A stretch of DNA of 64,000 nt from Cynocephalus volans (Eukaryota; Chordata; Mammalia; Dermoptera; Cynocephalidae), in the NCBI RefSeq assembly GCF_027409185.1, contig NC_084462.1, positions 88,584,179 through 88,648,178 on the forward strand, given 5' to 3'. Shown one piece after another: positions 36,664 to 48,990 of this stretch. How positions within the stretch are numbered: the stretch's first letter is position 1; each line of letters starts with the position of its first letter. A program made the translations under genes and the position numbers. The notes under the pieces are model-generated. The model did not search any database. It was not told the DNA's origin and saw only the letters and a program-made list of their open reading frames with translations.

Positions 36664-37845
36664 TATTGGAGAAAAGAAATGCTACACTGAATGAAATTGA
36701 AAACCAAAAAACAATTCAAAAGATCAACGAATCAAAAAGTTGGTTTTTTGAAAAGATAAATAAAATTGACAAACCATTAGCATGGCTAACAAAAAAAAGA
36801 AGAGAGAAGACTCAAATAACAAAAATTAGAAATGAAAAAGGCGATATTACAACTGATTCATCTGAAATACAAGGAATCATTCGAGACTACTATAAACAAC
36901 TGTACGCCAACAAATTTGAAAATCTGGAGGAAATGGATAAATTTCTGGACACACACAAGCTCCCAAAACTGAACCGTGAAGACGTAGAAAATCTGAACAG
37001 ACCAATAACAATAAAGGAGATTGAAGCTCTTATCAGAAGGCTCCCAACAAAGAAAAGCCCAGGACCAGATGGATTCACAGCAGAATTTTACCAAACATTC
37101 AAAGAGGAATTGACACCGATTCTTTACAAACTATTCCAAAAGATTGAAACAGACGCAAATCTCCCAAACTCATTCTATGAAGCAAACATCATCCTGATAC
37201 CAAAACCAGGTAAAGATATAACCAAAAAAGAAAACTACAGGCCGATATCCTTGATGAATATAGATGCAAAAATCCTCACTAAAATACTAGCAAACAGAAT
37301 ACAGCAACACATACGAAAAATTATTCATCACGATCAAGTGGGATTCATCCCAGGGATGCAAGGTTGGTTCAACATACGCAAATCAATAAATGTGATACAC
37401 CATATTAATAAACTCAAACACAAGGACCATATGATCATCTCTATAGATGCTGAAAAAGCATTTGATAAAGTTCAGCACTCATTCATGACAAAGACCCTCT
37501 ATAAGTTAGGTATAGAGGGAAAGTATCTCAACATAATTAAAGCCATATATGACAAACCCACTGCCAATATCATCCTGAATGGGGAAAAGCTGAAAGCTTT
37601 TCCTTTAAGAACAGGCACTAGACAAGGATGCCCACTCTCACCACTCCTATTCAACATAATGTTGGAAGTACTAGCCAGAGCAATCAGAGAAGAGAAGGAA
37701 ATAAAGGGCATCCAGATTGGAAAAGATGAAGTCAAACTGTCCCTGTTTGCAGATGACATGATCCTATATATCGAACAGCCTAAAACCTCTACAAAAAAAC
37801 TGTTGGAATTGATAAATGATTTCAGCACAGTAGCAGGATACAAAA
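36664..37845 (+). pseudogene. L1 ORF2 reverse-transcriptase fragment (inverted half)
   Basis: Open plus-strand frame from the end of the endonuclease-RT linker through the RT palm. The SPGPDGF-type fingers motif is near 37060 and the catalytic FADD motif near 37750. The frame continues into flanking DNA after 37845 and stops near 37950, so the last approximately 35 codons are not L1. The first codons of that frame (36576-36660) are antisense to the other half. Confidence 0.9.
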
Positions 37846-38159
37846 TCAAAAAATACTTGTTAAATAAGTATGCAGTTGAACTTTTACATGCATTCTACTT
37901 TTGTTTTTCAATAAATTTACACTTCAAAATACATTGCTTTGGGTATTATTAACATAATCTGATATCCCGGACAGGATAACAATTAGTCATGGGTAGTAGC
38001 AGCTTAGAATAAGATTGCTAGAAGCAGCCACATAGGCTTAAAACATTGTATTAAATACTCTACTTCAAGAACAATTGAATTTCCTTTAGCTGTGGTATTT
38101 AAATAGGTATTGTATTCTTATTGGAAGGTTAAGCTTCTAATAGAATGTTAGCTTCTTTT

Positions 38160-40570
38160 TTAAAATTTGTATTTATTTTTGTGGAGTACAGTGTATTATT
38201 TCAATACATGCATGTAGTACATAATGAGTCACTTAGGGTAGATAGTGTAATTTTGTACCCATTAGTCTGTCCCTTCTCCTAACCCCACTCCCTCTCCCCT
38301 CCCAGCCTCTGGTATTCTGATAACCATTATTCTACTCTCTACTCTATGAGAACCACTCCTTTTTTATTTTTTAGATTCCACATATGGGTGAGACCATGTG
38401 GTATTTGTCTTTCTGTGCTTTACTTGCTTTACTTAACATGATGGTATCCAGTTCCACCCATGTTGCTGCAAATGATAGGATATCATTTCTTTTTACAGCT
38501 GAATAGTATTCCATTGTGGATATATGCCACAGTTTTTTATCCACTCATCCATTGAGGGACATTTAGGTTGATTCCATCTCTTGCCTATTGTGAATAGCAT
38601 TGTGATGAAGATGGGAGTGCAGTTATCTTTTTGATGTATTGATTTCATTTCCTTTGGGTATGTACCCAGTAGTGGGACAGCTGGGTTGTAAGGTAGATCT
38701 GTTTTTAGTTCTCTGAGGAACCTCCAAACTGTTTTCCATAATGGCTGTACCAATTTACATTCCCACCAACAATGTAAGAGTGCTCCCTTTTCTCCACATC
38801 CTCTCCAGTATTTGTTATTTTCTGTCTTGTCGATAATAGCCATTCTAACTGGGATGAGATGATATTTCATTGTGGTTTTAATTTGCATTCCCTGATGATT
38901 AGTAATTTTGAGAATTTTTTCAGGTGCTCATTGGCCACTTGTATGTCCTCTTTTAAAAAATGTCTGTTCAGGTCCTTTGCCCATTTTTTAATTGGGTTAT
39001 TTGTTTTGCTGTTGAGTTGTTTGAATTCCTTATATATTCTTATAAGATATTGATCCCTTATCTGATGTGTGGTTTGCAAACACTTCCTCCCATTCTGTAT
39101 GTAGGTTGTCTCTTCACTTTGTTGATAGTGTCCCTTGCTGTGAAGGAGCTTTTTAGTTTGATGTAGTCCCATTTGTGTATTTTTCCTTTAGTTGCCCATG
39201 CCTTTGTGGTCTTGTTCAAAAAAGCTCTGCCCACTCCCTTTGTGTAGTATTTCCTCTACTTTTTCTTCCAGTAGTTTTGTAGTTTTAGGTCTTAAATTTG
39301 TCTTTAAACCACTTTGAGTTGATTTTTGTGTATGGTGAGAGATAGAGTCTAGTTTCAATCTTCTGCATGTGGATATCCAGTTTTCCCAGCACCATTTATT
39401 GAGGAGGCCGTCCTTTCCCCAGTGTATATTCTTGGTACTTTTGTCAAAAATCGGTTGGCTGTAAATGTGTGGGTTTGTTTCTGGCTCTCTATTCTGTCCC
39501 ATTAGTCTGTCTATTTTTATGCCAGTACTATGCTGTTTTGGTTACTATAGTTTTATAGTATATTTTGAAGTGTGATGCCTCCAACTTTGTTCTTTTATTC
39601 AAGATTGCTTTAGCTATACAGGGTCTTTTGTGGTTCCACACAAATTTTAAGATCACTTTTTTCTATTTCTGTGAAGAATGTCATTGGTATTTTAATAGGA
39701 ATTGTATTGAATGTGTAGATAGCTTTGGGTAATATGGACATTTTGATGATGATAATTCTTCCAACCCATGAACATGGGATATCTTTCTATTTATTTGAGT
39801 CCTCTTCAATTTTTTGTCACCAATGTTTTATAGTTTTCACTGTAGAGGTCTTTCACCTCCTTGTTTAAATTTACTCCTAGGTATTTCATTTTTTTGGTAG
39901 CTATTGTGAATAGGCTTTCTTTCTTGATGTCTTCTTCAGCTATTTCCTTATTGGTATATTGGAAGGCTATTGATTTTTGTGCATTGATTTTGTATCTTGC
40001 CACTGTACTGAATTCATTTATTAGTTCCAGTAATTTTTTGGTGGAATCTTTAGGGATTTCTATGTATGTGATGATGTCATCCACAAATAAGGATATTTTG
40101 ACTTCCTCCCTTCCAATTTGGGTGCCCTTTTTTGCTTTCTGCTACCTTATTATGCTGCCTAGAATTTCCAGTGCTATGTTGAATAAGATTGGAGAAAGTG
40201 GGAATCCTTGTCTTTTTCCAGATCTTAGAGTAAAAGCCTCCAATTTTTGTCCATTATGATATTAGCTGTGGGTTTGTTGTACATGGCCTTTATTGTCATA
40301 TATGAACTACAGTCCCTCTATAACTAGTTAATTGAGTGTTTTTATCATGAAGGGGTGTTGGATTTTATGAAATGTTTTTTCTGCATCTATTGTAATAATC
40401 ATATTTTTTTGCTTCATTCTGTTGATGTGATGTATCACACTAATTAATTTGCATATGTTGAACAATAATTGTATCCTTGAGATGAATCCCATTTGATCGT
40501 GGTGAATGATATTTTTAATGTGTTGTTGGATTTTGATTGCTTGTATTTTGTTGTGTAACAGGATCCCAAC
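38160..40570 (-). mobile_element. older L1, 5'-truncated in the reverse transcriptase
   Basis: A minus-strand LINE-1 with 3' UTR at 38160-38500 and ORF2 C-terminal and RT coding sequence up to about 40570. Parts of the frame are still readable (38493-38888, 38867-39172, 39188-39502, 39806-40084, 40328-40560) but are broken by stops and shifts. It is clearly older than the neighbour at 34777-37845. Its 5' end abuts the ERV-L-type remnant. Confidence 0.85.
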
Positions 40571-42024
40571 TTCCTCCTGACCCTCCAAGGTTAATTGATC
40601 CTGACACCTTTTCTTGCTGGCTGCTCTCTGGACAGAAGAAACCCAAAGTAACCAGGTAGCTGCTGCAGCTTATATTTCAATGGGATTTTTGCTAAGTCTC
40701 CTGGCAAAACTGTGTTCCCTTTGGAAACCAAGATCTCTCACTGAGCAGAGTTCAGAGTTGAAAGATAGAAGGCACAAAGTACCATGTGGGTCATTAAAAC
40801 TGATGAGAAGGAGAGCGAAGCATCTCTGCTTGTATCCCTTGTACCCATCCCTAGGAATATATAGGTTCCTAGACCAATGTATTCTTCATGTTGGGGTACA
40901 TTCCATATAAATGTTGTGATACAATATATATACTTCATCTTGGAGTATGGCACTCTATTCTTGCAGAGTGTTGCCTTTAACTGGTTTTCAGATGTACCTC
41001 CAGCAGGTTATTCCAATGCTTTATCAAGCTGGCAGCTTCCAGGTAGTGAGAAAAGTAATATTAATAGTGGATCCTGTGGATATGGTTCCATTCTTGCAAA
41101 GAAAAGGAACTTTTCTGTGAAATGGGTTTCCTCATCTAATGTGATGTTACGTGAGATCCTATACTGGTGAATCTAATAATACATAAACAGATGGTGACAT
41201 TTGGCTGAGGCTCTGTGAGAAGGAAAAGCAAACTCATATCTGGAATCTGTATGTATTTCTGTGACAAGATACTGCTGGTCCTCCCAGGATGAAAGGAGCC
41301 CAATGTACCAACTTGCCACTTGGTCTTGAGGAATGGTGTCATGTAAGAGTTCAGTGTTGTCTTTGTTACTGGCAGGCTGGACATTCAGCAGCAGTAAGAA
41401 CTAAATTAGCCTTGGTAAGTGGAAACTTATGCTGTTGAAAGCATGATTAGTCTTCGTCCTTTCCACAATGAACACTCCATTCATATGCCCATCATGCTAG
41501 CACTGGATAGCCAATGTCTGATGTAAGATGGGTGATGTCAGGGCAATTTACTTAGTCTGCTTTATTGGTTAGTGCCATTTCAGTCCTAGATACTTTCTGG
41601 TGGGCATTAGATATGATACAAAGACCTTCACAATTCATGCCCATACTTGGTGCAAGTATATCCATGCACATGCCTCTATGCCAGACTTCCTGTGCCTGAT
41701 CTTCCAGTATTTCTTCTCCCAGGACAATTACCAGTTCAGCCATTTGGACAACTAAGTTCTGCATGAGCTCTGTATGCAACAGAAGCCCTCTTTCTATAGA
41801 TCTTCAGTAGCACTTAGCCATCTGTCATTCTTAAAATCTACTATTTCCTTCATGAGTCACACATACCTGATATACTGCACCCACTAGTGGATTCTCTTCC
41901 ACAGGTAAATCCTCTCATTTTACCACTAGTGAAAGCTACAACCTTGAGCCAGAGGCTTCTTTTGTTCCGTGTGTCAAATGTGATGGGATCTTCATTGGCA
42001 GCTCCGACCACTCCTGGTACCAAC
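40571..42024 (-). mobile_element. decayed ERV-L-type internal region (integrase and dUTPase-like remnants)
   Basis: A minus-strand endogenous retrovirus relic. Directly after the LTR is a primer-binding-site-like stretch (about 42008-42024). The sequence then jumps after roughly 250 bases to pol: integrase N-terminal and core-domain similarity is recognisable at about 41780-41100, and a dUTPase-like segment, which in ERV-L lies downstream of integrase, near 40570-40610. gag, protease and RT are missing, so a large internal deletion has occurred. Many stops; non-functional. Family call from recognition, not from a search. Confidence 0.6.
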
Positions 42025-42404
42025 TGTTAGAGATTGAATTCCCTGAACGGAGAGGCTAAGATGGGGCTTAGGTGCAAGATGTTTATTAGAGAACACCATC
42101 TGTCAAGGGAAGGGGAGTAAGCAGGATTGGGCAAAGGAATAAGTCAAGTTGCAATGGAGGGAGCTCTAGAGAAGGTTTTGCCTGACAGAATGTAATAAAT
42201 TTGGCTGAAATGGCATGGCCTTTAGACCCACTGTGCTCAGTCCTCAGATTTAGGCAGGGTGAGACCTCGGGTGAAGTGTGTTCTATGGCTGCTTCAGATG
42301 AAGTCCTGATAGCTGGAGTGTTTCTGTTCTCCACAGTTCTTGCAGCTAGTCGGCAAGTAAGTCCTGGAAGGGAGATCTGGGTAGCACTATCCATGTCTAC
42401 CACA
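42025..42404 (-). mobile_element. LTR of the ERV-L-type element
   Basis: On the minus strand it starts TGTGGTAG and ends CTAACA, the canonical TG...CA termini, over 380 bp. AATAAA is at 42082-42087 in the position of an LTR polyadenylation signal, and the PBS-like sequence abuts its 3' end, so this is the 5' LTR. No matching second LTR was seen. Confidence 0.6.
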
Positions 42405-42439
42405 AATTCTAATCCATCCATAAATCATATTTGGCTCTA

Positions 42440-42720
42440 CCTTCAAAATACATTCAGGAACTGACCATTCCTTACCACTCTCCCATTATTACTGCCTTTG
42501 TCCAAGCAAATATCATCTCTCATATGGACTACTGAAGTAGCATTCTAATTGATCTTCCTAATTTATTTCTTACCCTCTTGTAGTCTATTTTTCACAAAGA
42601 AGCAAGAATAATCCTTTTAAAATATAAGCCAAATCTTGTCACTCCCTTGCTTAATTCCTCCAATGGCTTCCTATCTCACTGAGAGTAAAATCCAAACAAC
42701 TTACCATGGTCTCACACATG
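42440..42720 (+). repeat. L2 fragment
   Basis: tgtcactcccttgcttaatt, then cctccaatggcttcctatct and cactgagagtaaaatccaaa is a classic L2 segment. Confidence 0.55.
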
Positions 42721-43350
42721 ATTGATTGTATGACTGGAAATTGAATCCGAGTAGGAATTTTTCACTTACACTTCTGAAGGCATCATCCCATTGTCTTCTC
42801 GTTCTTGTTTTCGAGAACTCCTCTGACATCTTGATTCTTGGTCTATGTGTGACTTGTTTCTTCTCTTTGAAAACTTAGTATTTTCTCTCTATCCGTGGTG
42901 TTCTGAAATTCCTTGAGGATAAGCATTAGTTTGTGTCTGTTTTTCATTCTTAAAACGCATGCCCTCAGTTTTAGGAATTTAAAAAAAAATTCCCTTCACA
43001 ATTCCTGTTCTCTCTGTAACTCCTATTTATTCGTGTGAAGGCTCTCCTGAATTGGTCTTTAGTCTTTTGTTTTTCTCCTACTTCCTTTGACTTTCTGAGA
43101 GATCTCTTCAAGCAGAAAAAAACAAACTTCATGCTGGGGTTAGAAATGACCTCTATAAAGGAAGCCAAACGAAGTCTTGCTGTTTGACTAGCCAGTTAAT
43201 TCACTCCGTTATAGTGGCAGAATTACTGAATAAAGATACTGAGATCATAGACAACAAATTAATCAGTGAAGGGCTGGTATGAACATTACATAACAGGTGA
43301 GTGAATTTTCTCTATCAAACACAATATTCTATAATAAAAGTGTAAAGAGA

Positions 43351-43519
43351 GGGCCGGCCTTGTGGCTCACTCGGGAGAGTGCAGTGCTGGTAGTGCTGAG
43401 GCCGCGGGTTCGGATCCTATATAGGGATGGCCGGTGCGCTCACTGGCTGAGCGTAGTGCGGACCACACCATGCCGAGGGTTGTGATCCCCTTACCAGTCA
43501 GGAAAAAAAAAAAAAAAAA
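43351..43519 (+). mobile_element. CYN-type tRNA-Ile-derived dimeric SINE, well preserved
   Basis: The plus strand starts gggccggccttgtggctcac (A box), carries the B box gggttcggatcc near 43408, then a second tRNA-like unit (ggccggtgcgctcactggct...) ending ccccttaccagtca and a long A-tail. 15-bp target duplication aaaagtgtaaagaga at 43336-43350 and 43520-43534. The clean duplication and long tail point to a recent insertion. Confidence 0.93.
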
Positions 43520-43539
43520 AAAAGTGTAAAGAGATAAAT

Positions 43540-45685
43540 TCTGTTTTTATTACTAACATGTAAATAACTGCAGTTGTCAGACCCCCAAGGGTATAATATA
43601 GAAATGTCATGGTTAAAAACAATTTGGAGAGTGCTTTGGCTTATCCCAGCAATCCACCTAGAAACTCAGTTTCAGAAAGATAATAATAGGCAGCAGTGTA
43701 TGTATAGATTAATATATTGTACAAATAGACTTTCACTCCACCTACCTAATGCTTTTTCTTTTTGATGAATTTATAGTAGCTGATATACAAATAATCTGCA
43801 GCGTTCTCCTTTACAACAAAGGGTAATGGCTAGTACAAGCACTATTGTCTCTCCCATTGAAGTTTTTTTATTAAATACAATGTAACATGTAGCCTATAGG
43901 TTCAATTACAACTTTCTTTTTTTTTTTTTTTTTTTGCCAATTTTCAACTACAACTTTTAAACTTAGACTTAAATATTTTGAACTTAGAGTTTTCTATTCG
44001 TATGATATACTTTAATCTTCCAACCCTTGTACTGAATTTTTATTTTAGTGACCACTTTTTTAGTCGCCAGGATCTCTTTGTTTATTGCTTGTTCTTTTTT
44101 ATACATCCATTTTTATTTTGTGAATACAATATACTCTCTTGTTCTGAAGATATTTAGGGTTGAGGGTGCTTGTTTTTCTTTTGTTCTCTGCTTGCCTGTT
44201 TCCTTTGAATTTTTTCCCCTCCTTTCCGCCCACTTTTTTATTTGGAGGATTTCATCACGTATCTAGTGATACTTGGCTCGTATATGGGTGGTGATTTTTG
44301 TCTGCTGTTCTTCAGTAGGCTCATTAAGTGTTTAGCTAAAATTTTCATTGGAGTCTTTTAACTGTCAGCATTTGGAGAAAAAAATTTGATAAAATTATCT
44401 CTTCCTGTAACATGGAAGACAGAAGATCTACCTAATGCACTCAGGGCATTTGATGAGATTTTAAGGCAGAATTTTGAAAGAATAAGTTGGCTGCTATTAG
44501 CTGCAGTAGGTAAGGTTCTATAAGAAGACACAAGCTCAAAAATAAGGAGATAGGTATCCAAATGGAATTGAAAGGAAATATAGAACTAGGATTTGCAGAA
44601 CTTGAAAATTAAATTGTTTCTCATCTAATAAAATGTGATCATTAAACACAGCCTTCAGACAAAGACCACATCCAGGGTACTCCCGTTAACATAGACTCCA
44701 AGAAAAGACCAAATAACAGTGTAGCCACATAATCCTTTTTTATCTTCTGAACAATTTAAGGGGATACCTTTTAGCTGAACCAAAGGGTTTTTAGAAAGAT
44801 TAAGGGAATGAGAATGCCAATATGCTTAAGATATACATCTTTCTATAATCTAAATCATGGGTACTTGGAGCATCTCAGGCTGACCTAGTTAGTAAATGTT
44901 TCTCTAATTGTCTCCTGCTGCTGCCTTCCAGACCTTGACTCCCACAGTTGGTTGAGCCCTAATTCCTTTATTAAACTTTTTTATTCATGTAATATTTGTA
45001 ACGAGTGTGCTTTCCTAACCAAAATCAGACTAAAACACCTGGCTTTCGTAGAAAAGAGAATCTGAAGGAAAGATTAAATCCACTACTTTACTAGAAAGTG
45101 CAATCCAGGCTGGTAAGAGTGAGGAAGACAGGAAATGAGGGTAGCAAGGATGAGAAGCAAATGCAAATTGATAAATTACTATGTAGCACTTGCTAGTGTT
45201 TCATGAAAAGCCATGAAAAGGAACTGCCAATCACTTGGCGAGTATACTTGCTTCGCCACATGGTACATCTCTGGACAGGCAGGACGAAAAACTGCCTCTA
45301 AAAAGTCCATCAGAACAAAGGACAGGAATTTACCTGACAGCTACTTCTAGTTCATTGAGCCATGATTTCCAGATAGGTTACTTCACTGATATCCCAGACT
45401 GCATCTCTTAGCCTTTTTGACAGTCACTGGGAAACACCTGTGGCACAGTGTTCCATGAGTCCAGAAGTATTGGGATGAGCCAGGAATTCTAAGCATGTGG
45501 CTGGCTGACTTTAAGTGGAGAAATCATACAAGCCCATCAGTAGTCTGTTACTATGTAAGGTGGTAGCTAAGGCAAAGGGAAGTGGTCCAGGACCCAAGAA
45601 ACAGTTAGGCTGATAACATTCTGAGATGTTTGAGGAAGATATATCTGATACTGTATCCAAAGATTGGATATCTATCACCACAATA
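43540..45685. other. mostly unique intergenic sequence
   Basis: A T-run at about 43915-43936 and nothing else assignable. The segment at about 44880-45020 has an LTR-end feel but no boundaries. Confidence 0.4.
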
Positions 45686-45689
45686 ATGC

Positions 45690-46080
45690 TGTATAATAAA
45701 CAGCTATAAAACTTGAGTGGATAACAATAGACATTCCTTGCTCACATATCTGGAATCAGGTAGGTGTCAGCTAGGTGGCTCTACTGATCTTGGCTGGGTT
45801 ATTCACTTATCTGTGGGTTGGTTGGTTATCAGCCAATCTAGACAGGATTCGACTAGAGTGACCAGAGCAACCTGGCTGTGTTCCATTGGTGTCTCATTTT
45901 CCAATATGCTAACCCAGCCATGCATGTTCTTATGTCAACAACAGAAACACAAGAGTAAGCAGAAATACACTAGATCTTTGGAAAAGCATATGGCTCAGAA
46001 TCAGAGAATGTACTTCAAAGGAATCTGAAAAAGGACCATTAATACAGGGAAGAGTAAACAATTAGGACCATTTTTGCAGT
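45690..46080 (+). mobile_element. MLT1-like LTR fragment
   Basis: ctgtataataaacagctata ... tcacatatctggaatcaggt ... ctaggtggctctactgatct follows the plan of MLT1-type LTRs. Ends not defined. Confidence 0.35.
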
Positions 46081-46574
46081 CTATCATATCGAAGAAAAAT
46101 AAGACAAGTACAGTCAATTCATTGTTCTAACAGGTATTATCCTCTTTGGGGAAGAACTTGAGATCTTATCTGGACTTAGATGTAAGTTAGGCTCTTATAA
46201 AGTATGTGGGTCACCCTTCTTATGCTAGCTGAGGGATGGGGGCAAATGAGTGATAGAATTGTTCTCTTTCTCTTTTTCTTTTTTTCCTCTCCCTGTTAAC
46301 TGTTATGTTTAGTTGGTTTGTAGAACCAGTTAAATGGCAATAGATTTTGGCTCAGTAAAGTCCAAATCAAGCCCAGAGAAATCCAACTTTAGCCCTGCTT
46401 ATACCAACTCAAGCCTTCCTCTACTCCCAGGGCCAAGTTCTAAACATGAAGAAATCTATTTTAATTCCATTCTTGTAAAATAACTGCTAAATAAGCAAGC
46501 CAGTTAGTTTATCTGGCTAAGACTATGGGGCTAAAAATGTTCAAACCTTATATAATCCACACTCTTTTTATGAA

Positions 46575-46745
46575 TAGCATAATGTAATGGTGACCTCACT
46601 GAACTGAACCAAATCAGAAATCTCAGATTCTAGACCAGGTTCTGCCACTAACTAGTTGTGTGACCTATCAGCAATTTATCCAACCTCTCTAGTCCTCAGT
46701 TGCCACATATATATAATCAGTAATTGCTTTAAATTACAATATTCC
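46575..46745 (+). repeat. MIR SINE fragment
   Basis: gaccaggttctgccactaac then tagttgtgtgacctatcagc and tctagtcctcagttgcc is MIR in forward direction. Confidence 0.75.
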
Positions 46746-47694
46746 AAATGTTCTATTTCCACAGGATGTTAATAGGCATTACATATTCAATTAAGTTTAA
46801 GACATACTAGCTTAAATAAAGCTTATTTCAGGATTTTTGAGAACTTTTAATATGCTGTGTCTTTTGAGTCTCCAAGAGGGAAATATAATGTGCAGCAAAC
46901 TAATTTCACCAAAAAGTTAATTTTGTTCATAAAACATGTTGTGTCCCCCTTTATACAGTTTGGGAAATGCACTGTTATTTCTAACATCCAAAGAGGTGAA
47001 TTTATCAGAGTCCCAAAAAGAAACAGAAAGCAACTTCAAATGGGGACATTTGAGAAGACTATAATAAAATGTCTATTTACAACGGTATGGCAAGGTTTAG
47101 GGAAAGCAACAAAGGGCAATGAAATACCCTGGAGCTAGAATCAACTGGAAGCCATTATTATCCCTAAGTGAAAAAGGGTAATGGGAAAGATCAGGGCTTT
47201 GAACCTAGAGAGGTAACCAAGATAACTGCTTGGGAAGGGTAGGGATGTCTGATAGGATGGCATTCAGTAAAGGGACACAGCCAACCTGTGGTGAACTAGC
47301 AGGAAAGGAGCCGGGGAAATAAATAACACGCTTTCATTTTTCTCTCACCTTTCAATTTCCTGCTGGTGCTTCTCATTTGCTGAACCCAACCAAAGCCAAA
47401 GTGCAAGGGAACCACCTCACAGAGCAGAGAGGAGAATGGAAAAGAGTGGAAAGTGGATCCAGAGGGGAGAATAGAAGCTATCCAGCATAGTAGGGCTCCA
47501 TTCACATGCAGCTTGATCTAGGTGATTAAGTGACATCGTCAGGACTCATTTTCTCTTTTTACCTCTCACTATGCTTTCCTTTGCTAGCTTCATTCTAAGG
47601 CAGGCTCTTTTCATCTGGTGACACAGATGGACACCAGCAGCTCTAGGCTTAAATCATTCTTAGTTCACAATTCCAAATAAAACAATAAAAAGAG

Positions 47695-47942
47695 TAAACA
47701 GATTTGTAGCATTTGCTATATTCCAGGTGCTATTAGAAGCCCCACATTAACTCAGTTAATCCTCATAATAATCCTGTAAGGTAGTTACTGTATTACTCAT
47801 TCTTTACAGATGAAGAAACTGACATATGGCTGGAAATAAGAAAAGGAAAAGCTAAGATTTAGACTCTACTTCTGTGAGATTAGTCTTCAGGTACCTTAGC
47901 TCCAGAGTCTGTGCTTTTAACCACTGTACCATACTGCCTTTT
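47695..47942 (-). repeat. MIR SINE, near full length
   Basis: gctatattccaggtgctatt ... taatcctcataataatcctg ... agagtctgtgcttttaacca then ctgtaccatactgcc covers MIR in reverse. Confidence 0.8.
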
Positions 47943-47996
47943 GAAAAATAAGCCCCATCTCAACAGCATCTATATCACTTATCAAAACAGACACTG

Positions 47997-48065
47997 GTTA
48001 TAACACCAAGGTCAAGGGTTCAGATCTCCTTATCGGCCAGCCGCTCAAAAAAAGAAATAAACAAA
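47997..48065 (+). mobile_element. 5'-truncated tRNA-Ile-derived SINE fragment
   Basis: Keeps only the 3' half of a tRNA-Ile-like unit (ggttataacaccaaggtcaa, B box gggttcagatctcc) and an A-rich tail. Imperfect duplications caaaacagacact (47984-47996) and caaaacggatact (48066-48078) flank it. Confidence 0.75.
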
Positions 48066-48254
48066 CAAAACGGATACTAGCACTGTTGGGTCATGTGCTC
48101 ACCCCAGACCAATCACTGTGCTCAAGAGGGTGTTAGGGCACTTAGCTAGGCAAACAGTCATATGCCTACTCCTACAGCATGATTGCATGATTGCTTTCAA
48201 TTTCCCCCTTTAAAAATACGCCAGGCAGATGTAAAAAGCAACAAATGTCCATCA

Positions 48255-48420
48255 CAGGCAGTGTGGACTTAAAGATATAGCCCTGGAGACTGGAGCTCTA
48301 ATTTTAGTTCTGCCTGTTTGCACTAACTTCAAGCAAATCTCTACTGCCTTCTTTTCAGCAGGAGATTCTGACCCCATCTACCTTCCAAAGGTGGTGTTGC
48401 ATATAGGTGAAAAGAAATGA
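48255..48420 (+). repeat. MIR SINE fragment
   Basis: ggagactggagctctaattt then tagttctgcctgtttgcact and aacttcaagcaaatct follow MIR, diverged. Confidence 0.5.
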
Positions 48421-48695
48421 AGATGACTAAAGAAGTGTTTGATTATATCTAATCAGATCTATGTTATATTAAAATGTAATGAAATTTATATATGCCAAAA
48501 TTGAGCAAATAACTTCTGAAATAAGTTTTTGAGTCAACACTATCTCTGAAAAATTCCCTTAGATACAATTTCCTTTTAAAAACATATAAATGAATATGAA
48601 AAAAACATAAAATGAATGAAACTGCAATTTTTCAAGTGGTCTTACAGGCATTATACATGATTATTTCCTAAGAATAAACAAGGCACAACTATAAA

Positions 48696-48701
48696 TTTAT
48701 T
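48696..48701 (-). terminator. candidate DTWD1 polyadenylation signal AATAAA
   Basis: The first AATAAA on the minus strand after the DTWD1 stop codon is 42 nt downstream. It could end a very short 3' UTR, but such hexamers are common in AT-rich DNA and a more distal site is just as possible. Confidence 0.25.
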
Positions 48702-48742
48702 CATTTTAGCAAAATAAAATGACATAGGTGGCTTGTTAAAAA

Positions 48743-48990
48743 CTAATGGATAAGTTTTCTTGTGTCCTTATCTCCAGAGCATTTGGCATTCTTTATCAAC
48801 TGGTACATAAAAGAATAGAAAAATAAAAGATTGTCATATTGTCCTCTGTATTTCTCTTTTAACATATCAGTATGGTAGTCTACAAGGAAGTAGTAAATGG
48901 CTTCAATTGTGGAAAGGAAAGTATCTGGCTTCCCTTTTTGATGGCGCCAAAAGCAAGTTTTTCTTGTTTTCAACTCAACTTGTAACAATC
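48743..48990 (-). CDS. DTWD1: DTWD1 coding exon 4, C-terminus (residues 223-304)
   Basis: The acceptor is a run of 13 T followed by ggcag. The exon encodes [20 protein letters not shown]... through ...[12 protein letters not shown] and ends at TAG (48743-48745). It holds the rest of the DTW domain, including the conserved Ser-x-x-Glu-Ala (residues 249-253). The methionine-like codon just upstream of the acceptor is intronic and not a start. Confidence 0.96.

Larger units (their letters stand above)
34777..37845 (-). mobile_element. young LINE-1 insertion, 5'-truncated and 5'-inverted (twin priming)
   Basis: A 3.07-kb L1 between 16-bp direct repeats (tcaaaaaatacttgtt at 34761-34776 and 37846-37861). 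From the left it reads in reverse: poly-T, an L1 3' UTR with a G-rich tract on the minus strand, then ORF2 C-terminus open from the stop at 35072 past 36571 (about 500 codons). At about 36664 orientation flips, and the plus strand carries the upstream ORF2 part, including the reverse transcriptase with its FADD motif near 37750, open to the right end at about 37845. The few codons normally between the two pieces are missing, which is typical of twin-primed insertions. Absence of stops in both halves marks it as recent. It cannot encode a working ORF2. Confidence 0.93.
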
